In this document: piece after piece, positions 1 to 5,143 of the stretch | Layout: each line of letters opens with the position of its first letter | How positions within the stretch are numbered: position 1 is the stretch's first letter | Source: an uncultured Ideonella sp. | Lineage (GTDB): Bacteria > Pseudomonadota > Gammaproteobacteria > Burkholderiales > Burkholderiaceae | Direction of reading: 5' to 3' | Assembly: GCA_946479475.1 (NCBI GenBank) | Contig: CAMLGG010000238.1 | Span: forward strand, 1 to 8,151 | DNA length: 8,151 nucleotides | Notes under the pieces: generated by a model | What the model saw: only the letters and a program-made list of their open reading frames with translations | What the model was told of the DNA's origin: nothing | Database searches by the model: none | Made by a program: the position numbers and the translations under genes

Positions 1-116
1 GCTCCAGCCGCGTGCGGCCTTGTTGCCGGCGTTGAGCAGGTTCATGCCCCGTCATGTCCTGCACGTCGGCCACCGCCAGCCTGGGACTGCTCGGGCCCCT
101 GCGGTCAGGTTCTCGC
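1..116. other. Left-edge stretch without an assignable gene
   Basis: No convincing complete gene is visible here. On the minus strand an ATG at 45 opens a frame to the window edge (MNLLNAGNKAARGWS), and another ATG at 55, just after AGGAC, opens a different frame. Either could be the first codons of a gene continuing to the left, downstream of the propeller gene. Fifteen to eighteen residues are too few to judge. No T-run terminator is seen after the stop of the propeller gene. Confidence 0.25.
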
Positions 117-1379
117 TCAGCGCGGTGACGCCACGACCGGCTTGAACTTCGCGATCACCACCGCCGCATCCTCGAGTGTCAGCTGGCAGGTATTCCTCTT
201 GCCGCGGCACGCACCATCCCAGCGCACGAAGCCGTAGCCGGCCTTGGGACGCGCCCGCAGCGTGATGACCGTGCCCTTGGGATAGCGCTCGTCGCAGTCC
301 TTGCCGCAGGCGACGCCCGCCGGTTCGCTGACGACGCGGCCCCCACCCTTCACGGAGACGTACAGACCGAACGTACCTTCGATGTCGTGCGCCTCGGAAC
401 CCCAGTCGGCGTTGTTGGCGGCGCCGTTGCTCGTGAGCCGCTGCACTTGGCCGGCGGCGCGCAGGCGCGCTTGCCTGGCCTCTGGCGGCAGCACGGGCGG
501 CGCGGGCATCGAGTACAGGTCCCAGCCGCCGTCGCGCGTGCTGGTGAAGACGATCAGCTGCCCGTCGGGCGACCAGCTGGGGAACAGGTCGTCGGCCGGG
601 TGCTGGGTGAGGTTGGTCAGGCCCGAGCCGTCGCGGTTCATCGCCCAGATGTCCCAGGGCTCGCAGCAGGGGTCGTTGAACTGGCTCATGAAGACGAGCT
701 TGCTGCCGTCGGGCGACCAGGCCGGAGCGCGGTCCTCGAAATGCCGGCCCTCGGGCGCGGTGAGGACCAGCTCGTTGGCGCCGGTGGGTTCGACGGTGAC
801 CACCTCCCAGGCGCCGAAGCCGTCCCAGGTCGGGCGCACGGCCGAGAAGGCGATGAGGCCGCCATCGGGCGACCAGGCGGGCTCCAGCTCGTCGAAGTCG
901 CTGTGCGTGAGGTTGCGCTGCTCGCCGGTTCCGAGGTCGTGCACGAAGATGTCGAACTGGGCGGTGATGTGGTCGCCCGGGATGTTCCTGACGAAGGCCA
1001 GCTGGGTGGCGCCCGGCGACCAGCTGGGGCCGAAGGTCCAGCCCGGGTCGTTGGTGATGTTGAGCTGGTTGCTGCCGTCCTCGGCCATCACCCAGAGGTC
1101 GCGGAAGTAGTCGTCGCCGCGCGAGAAGGCGATGCGCAGGCCGTCGGGCGACCAGACCGGGCCGTACTCCGACACCTCGGGCGTGTGGGTGATGTTGACC
1201 GGGTTGCTGCCGTCGGACTCCATGGTCCAGATGTCGCACTGGTACGGGCCGCTGGAGTAGTCGCAGACCTGGTAGGCGATCTTGCCGTTGGGATGGGCGG
1301 CCGCGCAGGCCGGGGCGGCGGGGGCCAGCAGCGCCGCCACGGCGGCGGCGGTTCCGGCAAGCCGGGACGTGAGGTTCAT
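117..1379 (-). CDS. Secreted TolB/PD40-type beta-propeller protein with C-terminal InlB-B-repeat-like domain
   Basis: This is a 420-residue exported protein. Residues 1-27 form a Sec signal peptide with a long Ala-rich core and probable cleavage near ACA-AA. Residues ~30-290 carry repeated PD40/WD40-like propeller blades, each marked by WSPDG or a variant: GPVWSPDG (73-80), GPSWSPG (117-123), EPAWSPDG (166-173), APAWSPDG (218-225) and FPSWSPDG (266-273). Each is followed by a strand of the IAF/LVF type. Between blades recur phrases like DIWTMESDGSNPVNIT, as in TolB. Residues ~340-415 match the divergent InlB B-repeat pattern (GGGRVVSEPAGVACGKDC, then GTVITLRARP, GYGFVRWDGAC, and a final VVIAKF strand), with paired Cys. 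It has the TolB-type propeller but no TolB N-terminal domain, and no tol-pal genes are nearby, so it is not TolB itself. The ATG at 1379 is chosen because AAGGAG lies six bases upstream and the signal peptide follows. The frame extends further upstream without coding character. The role is probably periplasmic or extracellular binding, and the ligand is unknown. Confidence 0.9.
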   Translation of the reverse strand: MNLTSRLAGTAAAVAALLAPAAPACAAAHPNGKIAYQVCDYSSGPYQCDIWTMESDGSNPVNITHTPEVSEYGPVWSPDGLRIAFSRGDDYFRDLWVMAEDGSNQLNITNDPGWTFGPSWSPGATQLAFVRNIPGDHITAQFDIFVHDLGTGEQRNLTHSDFDELEPAWSPDGGLIAFSAVRPTWDGFGAWEVVTVEPTGANELVLTAPEGRHFEDRAPAWSPDGSKLVFMSQFNDPCCEPWDIWAMNRDGSGLTNLTQHPADDLFPSWSPDGQLIVFTSTRDGGWDLYSMPAPPVLPPEARQARLRAAGQVQRLTSNGAANNADWGSEAHDIEGTFGLYVSVKGGGRVVSEPAGVACGKDCDERYPKGTVITLRARPKAGYGFVRWDGACRGKRNTCQLTLEDAAVVIAKFKPVVASPR

Positions 1380-1385
1380 GGCGCA

Positions 1386-1391
1386 CTCCTT
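1386..1391 (-). promoter_or_regulatory. Shine-Dalgarno site of the propeller gene
   Basis: AAGGAG on the minus strand, six bases before the ATG at 1379. It decides the start against the much longer open frame that runs back into the divergent ClpP-like gene. Confidence 0.8.
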
Positions 1392-1514
1392 CGACGACAG
1401 CACAGGGTGAGCGACAGAGGCCTGCATGGTGGCGCTGATACACGCCGGCCGTCGGCCCCCCGAACAACAGCCTGCGGCATGATTGGCCCATCGCAACCGA
1501 GACCGAGACCCACG

Positions 1515-2105
1515 ATGGAGACCACTCCCAACCCCACCCAGACGCTCGTCGACCCCCGCACCAGCTTCCTCGAGGAGAAGGCCTTCAAGTCGCGCACGGT
1601 GCTGCTGTTCGGCGCCATCACCGACGTCACCGCGCAGGACACGGTGCGCCGCCTGATCGCGCTGTCCGCGGACTCGAAGGAGCCGATCGACCTGCTGGTC
1701 TCGTCGCCCGGCGGCCACCTCGAATCCGGCGACACCATCCACGACGTGATCCGCTACATCGAGGCGCCGGTGAACATGATCGGCACCGGCTGGGTCGGCA
1801 GCGCGGCCTGCCACGTCTACCTGGCCGTGCCCCGCGAGCGCCGCTTTTGCCTGCCGCAGACGCGCTTCCTCATCCACCAGCCCAGCGGCGGCGCGGGCGG
1901 CCAGGCCACCGACATCGCCATCCAGGCGCGCGAGATCGTGAAGGCCCGCGAGCGCATCGCCGGCGTCATCGCGCGCGAGACCGGCCAGCCGCTGGAGCGC
2001 GTGCTGGCCGACATCGAGCGCGACCGCTGGCTCTCGGCCGAGGAGGCGATCGACTACGGCCTGGTCGGGCGCATCGTCCAGAACCAGGCGCAGCTGCGCG
2101 GCTGA
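1515..2105 (+). CDS. ClpP-like serine protease (ATP-dependent Clp protease proteolytic subunit family)
   Basis: This is a 196-residue protein with the ClpP fold pattern over its whole length. The oxyanion region is SPGG (64-67). The catalytic triad is complete: Ser96 in GSAAC, His121 in LIHQP, and Asp170 in ERDRWLSAEEAIDYGLV. The stretch RFCLP (110-114) and GGQATDIAI (128-136) are very close to housekeeping ClpP. The segment around the nucleophile (TGWVGSAACHVYLAV) differs from the usual GxAASMGAFLLxAG, and there is no clpX or clpA next door. It is therefore more likely a paralogue than the main ClpP, and I give no symbol. It should act in the cytoplasm as a barrel-shaped oligomer, possibly with a Clp ATPase encoded elsewhere. 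The ATG at 1515 matches the usual N-terminal length. An in-frame ATG at 1479 lacks a ribosome site. The gene diverges from the propeller gene (135-bp gap) and is followed after 14 bp by pptA, suggesting one transcript. Confidence 0.9.
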   Translation: METTPNPTQTLVDPRTSFLEEKAFKSRTVLLFGAITDVTAQDTVRRLIALSADSKEPIDLLVSSPGGHLESGDTIHDVIRYIEAPVNMIGTGWVGSAACHVYLAVPRERRFCLPQTRFLIHQPSGGAGGQATDIAIQAREIVKARERIAGVIARETGQPLERVLADIERDRWLSAEEAIDYGLVGRIVQNQAQLRG

Positions 2106-2119
2106 AGGGGCGATCGAGC

Positions 2120-2353
2120 ATGCCCCACGTCGTCGTGAAGATGTACGCCGGCCGCTCAGACGAGCAGAAGCAGGCGCTGGCGGCAGCGATGGTCGACGCG
2201 CTCAAGAGCACCGTCGGCTCCAGCGACTCGTCCATCTCGGTCGCGATCGAAGAGGTCGCGCCGGAGGACTGGATGCCGCAGGTCTACGAGCCCGAGATCG
2301 CGCCGAAGCTGCAGGCGCTGTACAAGAAGCCGGGGTACGGGCCGGCCGCCTGA
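2120..2353 (+). CDS. pptA: Tautomerase PptA (4-oxalocrotonate tautomerase superfamily)
   Basis: This 77-residue protein has the same length as E. coli PptA (YdcE) and similar landmarks: an N-terminal MPHVVVK, central SSISVAIEEV, EIAPKLQAL and a terminal KKPGYG. After removal of Met, Pro1 is the general base of 4-OT family tautomerases, which interconvert enol and keto forms of 2-oxo acids. The natural substrate of PptA is not settled. It should be a small cytoplasmic oligomer. AAGGGG lies about nine bases before the ATG, and the gene begins 14 bp after the ClpP-like stop, so co-transcription is likely. The 3' end of the gene runs into a probable terminator. The assignment to the PptA branch comes from remembered similarity and is strong. 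The link to the protease is by position only. Confidence 0.92.
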   Translation: MPHVVVKMYAGRSDEQKQALAAAMVDALKSTVGSSDSSISVAIEEVAPEDWMPQVYEPEIAPKLQALYKKPGYGPAA

Positions 2354-2381
2354 GGGCCCCGTCGAGGTGCCCAGGCTTTTT
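2348..2381 (+). terminator. Probable Rho-independent terminator of the clpP-like/pptA operon
   Basis: GCCT (2348-2351) pairs with AGGC (2373-2376), and GGGC (2354-2357) pairs with GCCC (2369-2372). A two-base bulge (GA) lies on the left side and the loop is 11 bases. Five T residues follow directly (2377-2381). The left arm starts in the final Ala codon and includes the TGA stop of pptA. No longer T-run was noticed anywhere in this GC-rich window, which supports the call. Confidence 0.6.
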
Positions 2382-2429
2382 CGGCCCCGCCTGGCGGGAT
2401 TGGACCGCCGATTTCGTTCTTGAAGGAGA

Positions 2430-2450
2430 GGCGCCGGATCGACCGGCGCC
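2430..2450 (+). repeat. Perfect 8-bp inverted repeat (hairpin) ahead of a small exported-protein gene
   Basis: GGCGCCGG (2430-2437), loop ATCGA, CCGGCGCC (2443-2450). It lies 23 bp before the start codon of the 72-residue gene and has no following T-run, so it is not a typical intrinsic terminator. It could be a leader hairpin or a protein-binding palindrome. The arms are themselves partly palindromic (GGCGCC). Confidence 0.6.
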
Positions 2451-2473
2451 CGGATCCATTCGAGGAACGAGAG

Positions 2474-2692
2474 ATGAAATCGGGCAAGGCGGCTCTGGTG
2501 CTGGTGGCCCTGGCGGCCCAGTGGGCACTGGCGGGCGGTCCGCCTTCCTTCGCGTCGATGCACGCCAGCCGGGCCGAGCCGGCCGACTCGCCGGCGAAGG
2601 AGGCCAGCAGCGCCCCGGGCGAGCTTGCCCACCCGCAGCCGGCGGGCCCGGCCGGCCAGGTCGTCGCGCTGCAAGTCGAGATCACACGCTGA
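2474..2692 (+). CDS. Small putative exported protein, function unknown
   Basis: This 72-residue ORF starts with MKSGKAALVLVALAAQWALAG, a short basic N-terminus plus hydrophobic core typical of a signal peptide, with possible cleavage after ALA at residue 20. The remaining ~50 residues are rich in Ala, Pro, Ser and Glu without a recognised domain, and end in GQVVALQVEITR. GAGG (2462-2465) lies eight bases before the ATG at 2474. A TTG at 2420 would add 18 charged residues ahead of the signal and would place the hairpin inside the gene, so I rejected it. It follows the probable pptA terminator and so may have its own promoter. Its last 11 bases overlap the tail of the opposing flavodoxin relic. 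I do not recognise the family. It may be a genus-restricted small protein. Confidence 0.5.
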   Translation: MKSGKAALVLVALAAQWALAGGPPSFASMHASRAEPADSPAKEASSAPGELAHPQPAGPAGQVVALQVEITR

Positions 2693-2838
2693 CGGCCAGG
2701 CGGTCCAGGGTCTCGGCGAAATGCCGGCCGAACAGGCGGGCGGTCCTGACGTCGCCGGGCGCGAAGGCATCGGGCAATGTGGCCGGTGTGGCCGGTGTGG
2801 CCATTGGCGCTGTGACAGACGACGGCAAGTTTCTTCAT
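2682..2838 (-). pseudogene. Relic of a flavodoxin/NAD(P)H-dependent oxidoreductase-like gene (internal deletion and frameshift)
   Basis: From the ATG at 2838 the minus strand reads MKKLAVVCHSANGHTGHTGH, which resembles the first strand and FMN phosphate loop of WrbA/flavodoxin-type proteins (usual pattern VVYHSxxGHT). In another frame the same DNA reads LPDAFAPGDVRTARLFGRHF followed by AETLDRLA and a stop at 2684-2682, which resembles the usual C-terminal helix of the same family. The roughly 130-150 residues that should lie between are missing, and the two pieces are out of frame. At the junction GGCCACACC is repeated in tandem. The relic begins 25 bp after the DUF2938 stop, so it was probably the second gene of that operon. 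The open frame continuing from the ATG past 2682 has no coding character. The family call is from pattern memory on short pieces. Confidence 0.6.
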
Positions 2839-2863
2839 GGCGTGGCCGGGAGCGGGATGGTGT

Positions 2864-3370
2864 TCAACGGCTCAGCGAAGCCAGCGCCGCGGCGCCGAGG
2901 TAAAGGCCCAGGCCGAAGACGGCGTGGTTGGCCAGGCTGCGCAGGCAGTTCTTCAGTGGCGTCGGGGTCCTGGAGGCGAACCAGCCGGCTCCCATGGCGG
3001 GCTGCATGACCGCCAGCGGCGCAAGCACGGTCGCCACGCCCACCGCGACGGCCGGTCCGGGCGTGGGATTCCGCAGCCAATCCCCACCCTGCAGCGCGAC
3101 CAGGATCAGCGCGAAGCCGATGCCCACGGCGTAGTGCACCGCCCAGCCCCATGCGTTCTCCCCCGGGACCGGCTCGGCGCGCGCAATGGCGGCATGGGCC
3201 ACGCGCCCGCGAGCGAGGTGGCCCGCCCAGCGGCCGATGAGCGCCATGGGCAGCGTGGCCACGCCGAGCCGCCTGAGCAGCGCCAGCCAGAGGTCCATGA
3301 GCGCGGTGGCGCCAATGCCGATCAGCGCGGCGGCCAGCCCCATCGAGCTTGTGACTTGAAAGCTTTCCAT
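2864..3370 (-). CDS. DUF2938 family integral membrane protein
   Basis: This 168-residue protein is dominated by hydrophobic segments at about 9-33, 76-94, 103-126 and 146-166, giving around four membrane helices in the inner membrane. The pattern ALIGIGATALMDLW, then GRWAGHLARG (47-55), GWAVHYAVGIGFA (75-87), MQPAMGAG (122-129) with FASRTPTP, and SLANHAVFGLGLY (145-157) is that of DUF2938, a family without a known biochemical role. The ATG at 3370 is preferred over the upstream in-frame ATG at 3418 because AAAGGA lies seven bases before it and because 3418 would lie upstream of the predicted transcription start. It is divergent from a MerR-type regulator and has a MerR-type promoter. The flavodoxin-like relic follows it. 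The likely setting is a stress- or redox-responsive unit, which is inference. Confidence 0.85.
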   Translation of the reverse strand: MESFQVTSSMGLAAALIGIGATALMDLWLALLRRLGVATLPMALIGRWAGHLARGRVAHAAIARAEPVPGENAWGWAVHYAVGIGFALILVALQGGDWLRNPTPGPAVAVGVATVLAPLAVMQPAMGAGWFASRTPTPLKNCLRSLANHAVFGLGLYLGAAALASLSR

Positions 3371-3385
3371 GCGAGGGTCCTTTCC

Positions 3386-3414
3386 TTGACTTGCGTGGCG
3401 TGGGAAGGCACTGT
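3386..3414 (+). promoter_or_regulatory. Possible promoter of the MerR-family regulator, facing the DUF2938 promoter
   Basis: TTGACT (3386-3391) is followed after 17 bp by CACTGT (3409-3414), a poor -10. The -35 sits in CCTTGACTTG (3384-3393), an exact 10-bp inverted copy of the block holding the DUF2938 -35 (CAAGTCAAGG, 3433-3442). The two -10 regions overlap in the near-palindrome GCACTGTGC (3408-3416). Predicted transcription starts near 3421, inside the dyad, about 33 bases before the ATG. Confidence 0.4.
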
Positions 3415-3440
3415 GCAAGTTGAAGTCAACTTCAAGTCAA
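3410..3440 (-). promoter_or_regulatory. MerR/SoxR-type promoter and operator of the DUF2938 gene
   Basis: On the minus strand TTGACT (3440-3435) serves as -35 and CACAGT (3415-3410) as a weak -10. The spacer is 19 bp, the over-long spacing typical of MerR-activated promoters. The spacer holds the dyad TTGAAGT-TG-ACTTCAA (3435-3420), with perfect 7-bp arms centred seven bases after the -35, the same placement as the SoxR dyad in the E. coli soxS promoter. The predicted start near 3403 gives a leader of about 33 bases. The adjacent divergent MerR-family gene is the obvious binding candidate. Confidence 0.65.
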
Positions 3441-3453
3441 GGGCCCCACCGCC

Positions 3454-3882
3454 ATGATGGACATCGCCGAAGTCGCCCGGCGCACGGGCGTGCCGGCATC
3501 GACGCTGCGCTACCACGAGAAGAGGGGCCTCATCGCCTCGTCGCGCGAGCCCGGCAGCCGCCGGCGCTTCTCGCCCAAGGTGATGGACCAGCTGGCGCTG
3601 ATCGCGCTGGGGCAGGCGGGCGGCCTTTCGCTCGACGAGATCCTGGCGATGCTCTCGCCGGGCGGCGGCGCGAACATCGACCGCCAGGCCCTGGCCGCCA
3701 AGGCGGACGAGATCGACGCGACGTTCGTGCGGATGCGCGCCATGAGCCGAGGCCTGCGCCACGCGGCGAGGTGCCCGGCACCAAGCCACGCGGAGTGCCC
3801 TGCGTTCCGGCGCTTGCTCAAGGCGGCGGCGACCGGCGCGCTCGATGGCCGGCGAACGCCCGCGGGAGCGGTGAAGCGCTGA
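3454..3882 (+). CDS. MerR-family transcriptional regulator, SoxR-like with two cysteines
   Basis: This 142-residue protein has a MerR winged-helix N-terminus: MDIAEVARRTGVPASTLRYH (2-21) is the helix-turn-helix, EKRGLI (22-27) follows, and REPGSRRRFS (31-40) is the wing. Residues ~58-100 should form the dimer helix. The C-terminal motif RCPAPSHAECPAFRRLL has Cys107 and Cys115 separated by seven residues. This spacing matches the second and fourth Cys of the SoxR iron-sulphur motif, while the other two are absent, so a [2Fe-2S] cluster like that of SoxR is unlikely. Two consecutive ATGs (3454, 3457) can start the gene, with AAGGG at 3439-3443 as a distant ribosome site. It diverges from DUF2938 across an 83-bp region with a MerR-type operator, so it probably activates that gene and limits its own expression. 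The inducer is unknown, and thiol oxidation, metal or an organic ligand are all possible. Confidence 0.88.
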   Translation: MMDIAEVARRTGVPASTLRYHEKRGLIASSREPGSRRRFSPKVMDQLALIALGQAGGLSLDEILAMLSPGGGANIDRQALAAKADEIDATFVRMRAMSRGLRHAARCPAPSHAECPAFRRLLKAAATGALDGRRTPAGAVKR

Positions 3883-3953
3883 GGCGACACAACCTCGAAG
3901 GGCCGGCCGCGCACACACCGCCACGCTGCCGTCCACGCAGCCGGGAGATGGCC

Positions 3954-5081
3954 ATGCCGACGCGCCTCGCTTGTGGTCTCGCCGCCCTCGCCTTCGCAGC
4001 GCTCGCGAGCGCGCAGGGCGAAACGGTGGGCCCCACCAGAACCATCGTCCGCACGGCGCTCGGCGGCTTCATCCTCGGCTACGACATCGACCAGGCCGGC
4101 ACGACCGGCCTGCTGGCCGAGGCCGTGACGCTGGGGAACGGCCGACATGACGTGGCGGTCGAGACCTTCGACCAGGCCACCGGCAAGATCATCGATCGCG
4201 TGCGAGTGAAGCGCGACACCAGGAACGACTACCTGGTGTTCGGCATCTTCGGCCGCCAGCGCACCGGCCTGGTCGAGTTCGAGCACGTGAGCGACCTGTT
4301 CGTCGACAGGCGGGTCTACTGGACGATGGACCCGGTCGACGCGAACGACTTCACCGGCCGCTGGACGCCGCCGCTGCACCAGGCGAACCACATCATCTCG
4401 GCCCTCGCGCCGAACCAGGGCTTCGACGAGACGGTGGCGCTCGGCTTCAAGAACGACGGCAGCGATTCCGCTTCCTACGTCTTCAGCACCAACGTGTCGG
4501 CCAACACCTTCGGCCCGCTTTACCGCCTGGACGACCCGGTGTTCGACTGGAGCCATTCGCCGGTGATCGCGATGGACCAGGTCAAGCGGCGCGCCGTCGT
4601 CGGCTCGTCGGATGGCTGCTTCGGCTGCAGCTCGCGCATCGGGCTGGTGGACCTGGACACCGGCACGCTGCTGAGCTTCTTCGGGCCCGGCTTCGGCTTT
4701 CTCAACGGCATCGCGGTGGACCCGAACACCGGCGTGGCGTGCACCACCAGCGAGGACGATTTCAGCGTCGAGTTCTACGACCTGGACAAGCGGATCGGCT
4801 TGAAGGTCGTGCTGCCCGGCGCCACCAGCCAGGCGCAGAGCGGCCGCGCAGTCGCCGTGGATCCGCTGCACAAGCTGTTCCTCGTCGGGCAGCCCATCTC
4901 CAGCACGGCAGCCAGCGGCAGCAGCATCCACGTCTACGACGAGAAGGGAACCCTCGTCGAGTCGCTCGACGGCTTCCAGCTGCCCGCGAGCCCGGCCTTC
5001 ATGGCGCTCAAGCCGAGCGAGCGGCGCGGCTTCGTCATCGCCGCACCCGACCTCGACACGCTGCAATCATTCAAGTATTGA
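3954..5081 (+). CDS. Secreted beta-propeller-like protein of unknown function
   Basis: This 375-residue protein starts with a clear signal peptide (MPTRLACGLAALAFAALASA, cleavage before Gln21), so the mature protein is periplasmic or secreted. The body is beta-rich, with recurring blade-like strands: FILGYDID (39-46), RIGLVDLDTGTLL (228-240), GIAVDPNTGVACT (252-264), SVEFYDLDKRIGLKVV (271-286), AVAVDPLHKLFLV (299-311), IHVYDEKGTLVESL (325-338) and GFVIAAPDLDTL (359-370). This resembles YncE/NHL-type propellers. A Cys pair lies at 222 and 225 (GCFGC). No catalytic motif is recognised. Two in-frame ATGs occur, at 3948 and 3954. GGGAG directly abuts the first but is six bases from the second, so 3954 is preferred. 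It is followed 62 bp later by a lipoprotein gene on the same strand, possibly co-expressed. Confidence 0.8.
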   Translation: MPTRLACGLAALAFAALASAQGETVGPTRTIVRTALGGFILGYDIDQAGTTGLLAEAVTLGNGRHDVAVETFDQATGKIIDRVRVKRDTRNDYLVFGIFGRQRTGLVEFEHVSDLFVDRRVYWTMDPVDANDFTGRWTPPLHQANHIISALAPNQGFDETVALGFKNDGSDSASYVFSTNVSANTFGPLYRLDDPVFDWSHSPVIAMDQVKRRAVVGSSDGCFGCSSRIGLVDLDTGTLLSFFGPGFGFLNGIAVDPNTGVACTTSEDDFSVEFYDLDKRIGLKVVLPGATSQAQSGRAVAVDPLHKLFLVGQPISSTAASGSSIHVYDEKGTLVESLDGFQLPASPAFMALKPSERRGFVIAAPDLDTLQSFKY

Positions 5082-5130
5082 GGCTTCGCGGGGCCAAGGA
5101 AGGCTAGGATGCAAGGCTGATTGCCTGTCC

Positions 5131-5137
5131 AGGGAGG
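5131..5137 (+). promoter_or_regulatory. Strong Shine-Dalgarno site fixing a GTG start
   Basis: AGGGAGG lies six bases before the GTG at 5144. The nearby ATG at 5158 is out of frame, so this site decides that the lipoprotein uses GTG. Confidence 0.8.
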
Positions 5138-5143
5138 ACGATA

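Noticed and set aside
387..1514. Long N-terminal extension of the ClpP-like frame
   Set aside because: It is antisense to the propeller gene and has no coding character. ClpP length and alignment place the start at 1515.
1380..1514. Promoters in the divergent gap between the propeller and ClpP-like genes
   Set aside because: Promoters must be near here, but candidates such as TTGTTC with TGTATC have poor spacing and poor matches. None is assigned.
2387..2400. Small inverted repeat CCCGC-CTG-GCGGG after the pptA terminator
   Set aside because: The stem is only about five bp without a following T-run on either strand. It is probably chance in GC-rich DNA.
2284..2838. 184-codon minus-strand open frame from the ATG at 2838
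   Set aside because: Only the first ~17 residues look like a protein family. The rest is antisense to the 72-residue gene and pptA and has a random high-GC composition. It is treated as the frame of a relic.
3510..5066. 518-codon minus-strand open frame opposite the MerR gene and the secreted propeller
   Set aside because: It lacks recognisable domains, is rich in Arg/Ala/Val/Asp from antisense codons, and opposes two genes with clear signal peptide and HTH features.
5079..5103. Possible promoter between the secreted propeller and the lipoprotein (TTGAGG ... TAGGAT)
   Set aside because: The spacer is 21 bp and no other supporting element is seen, so the call would be weak.
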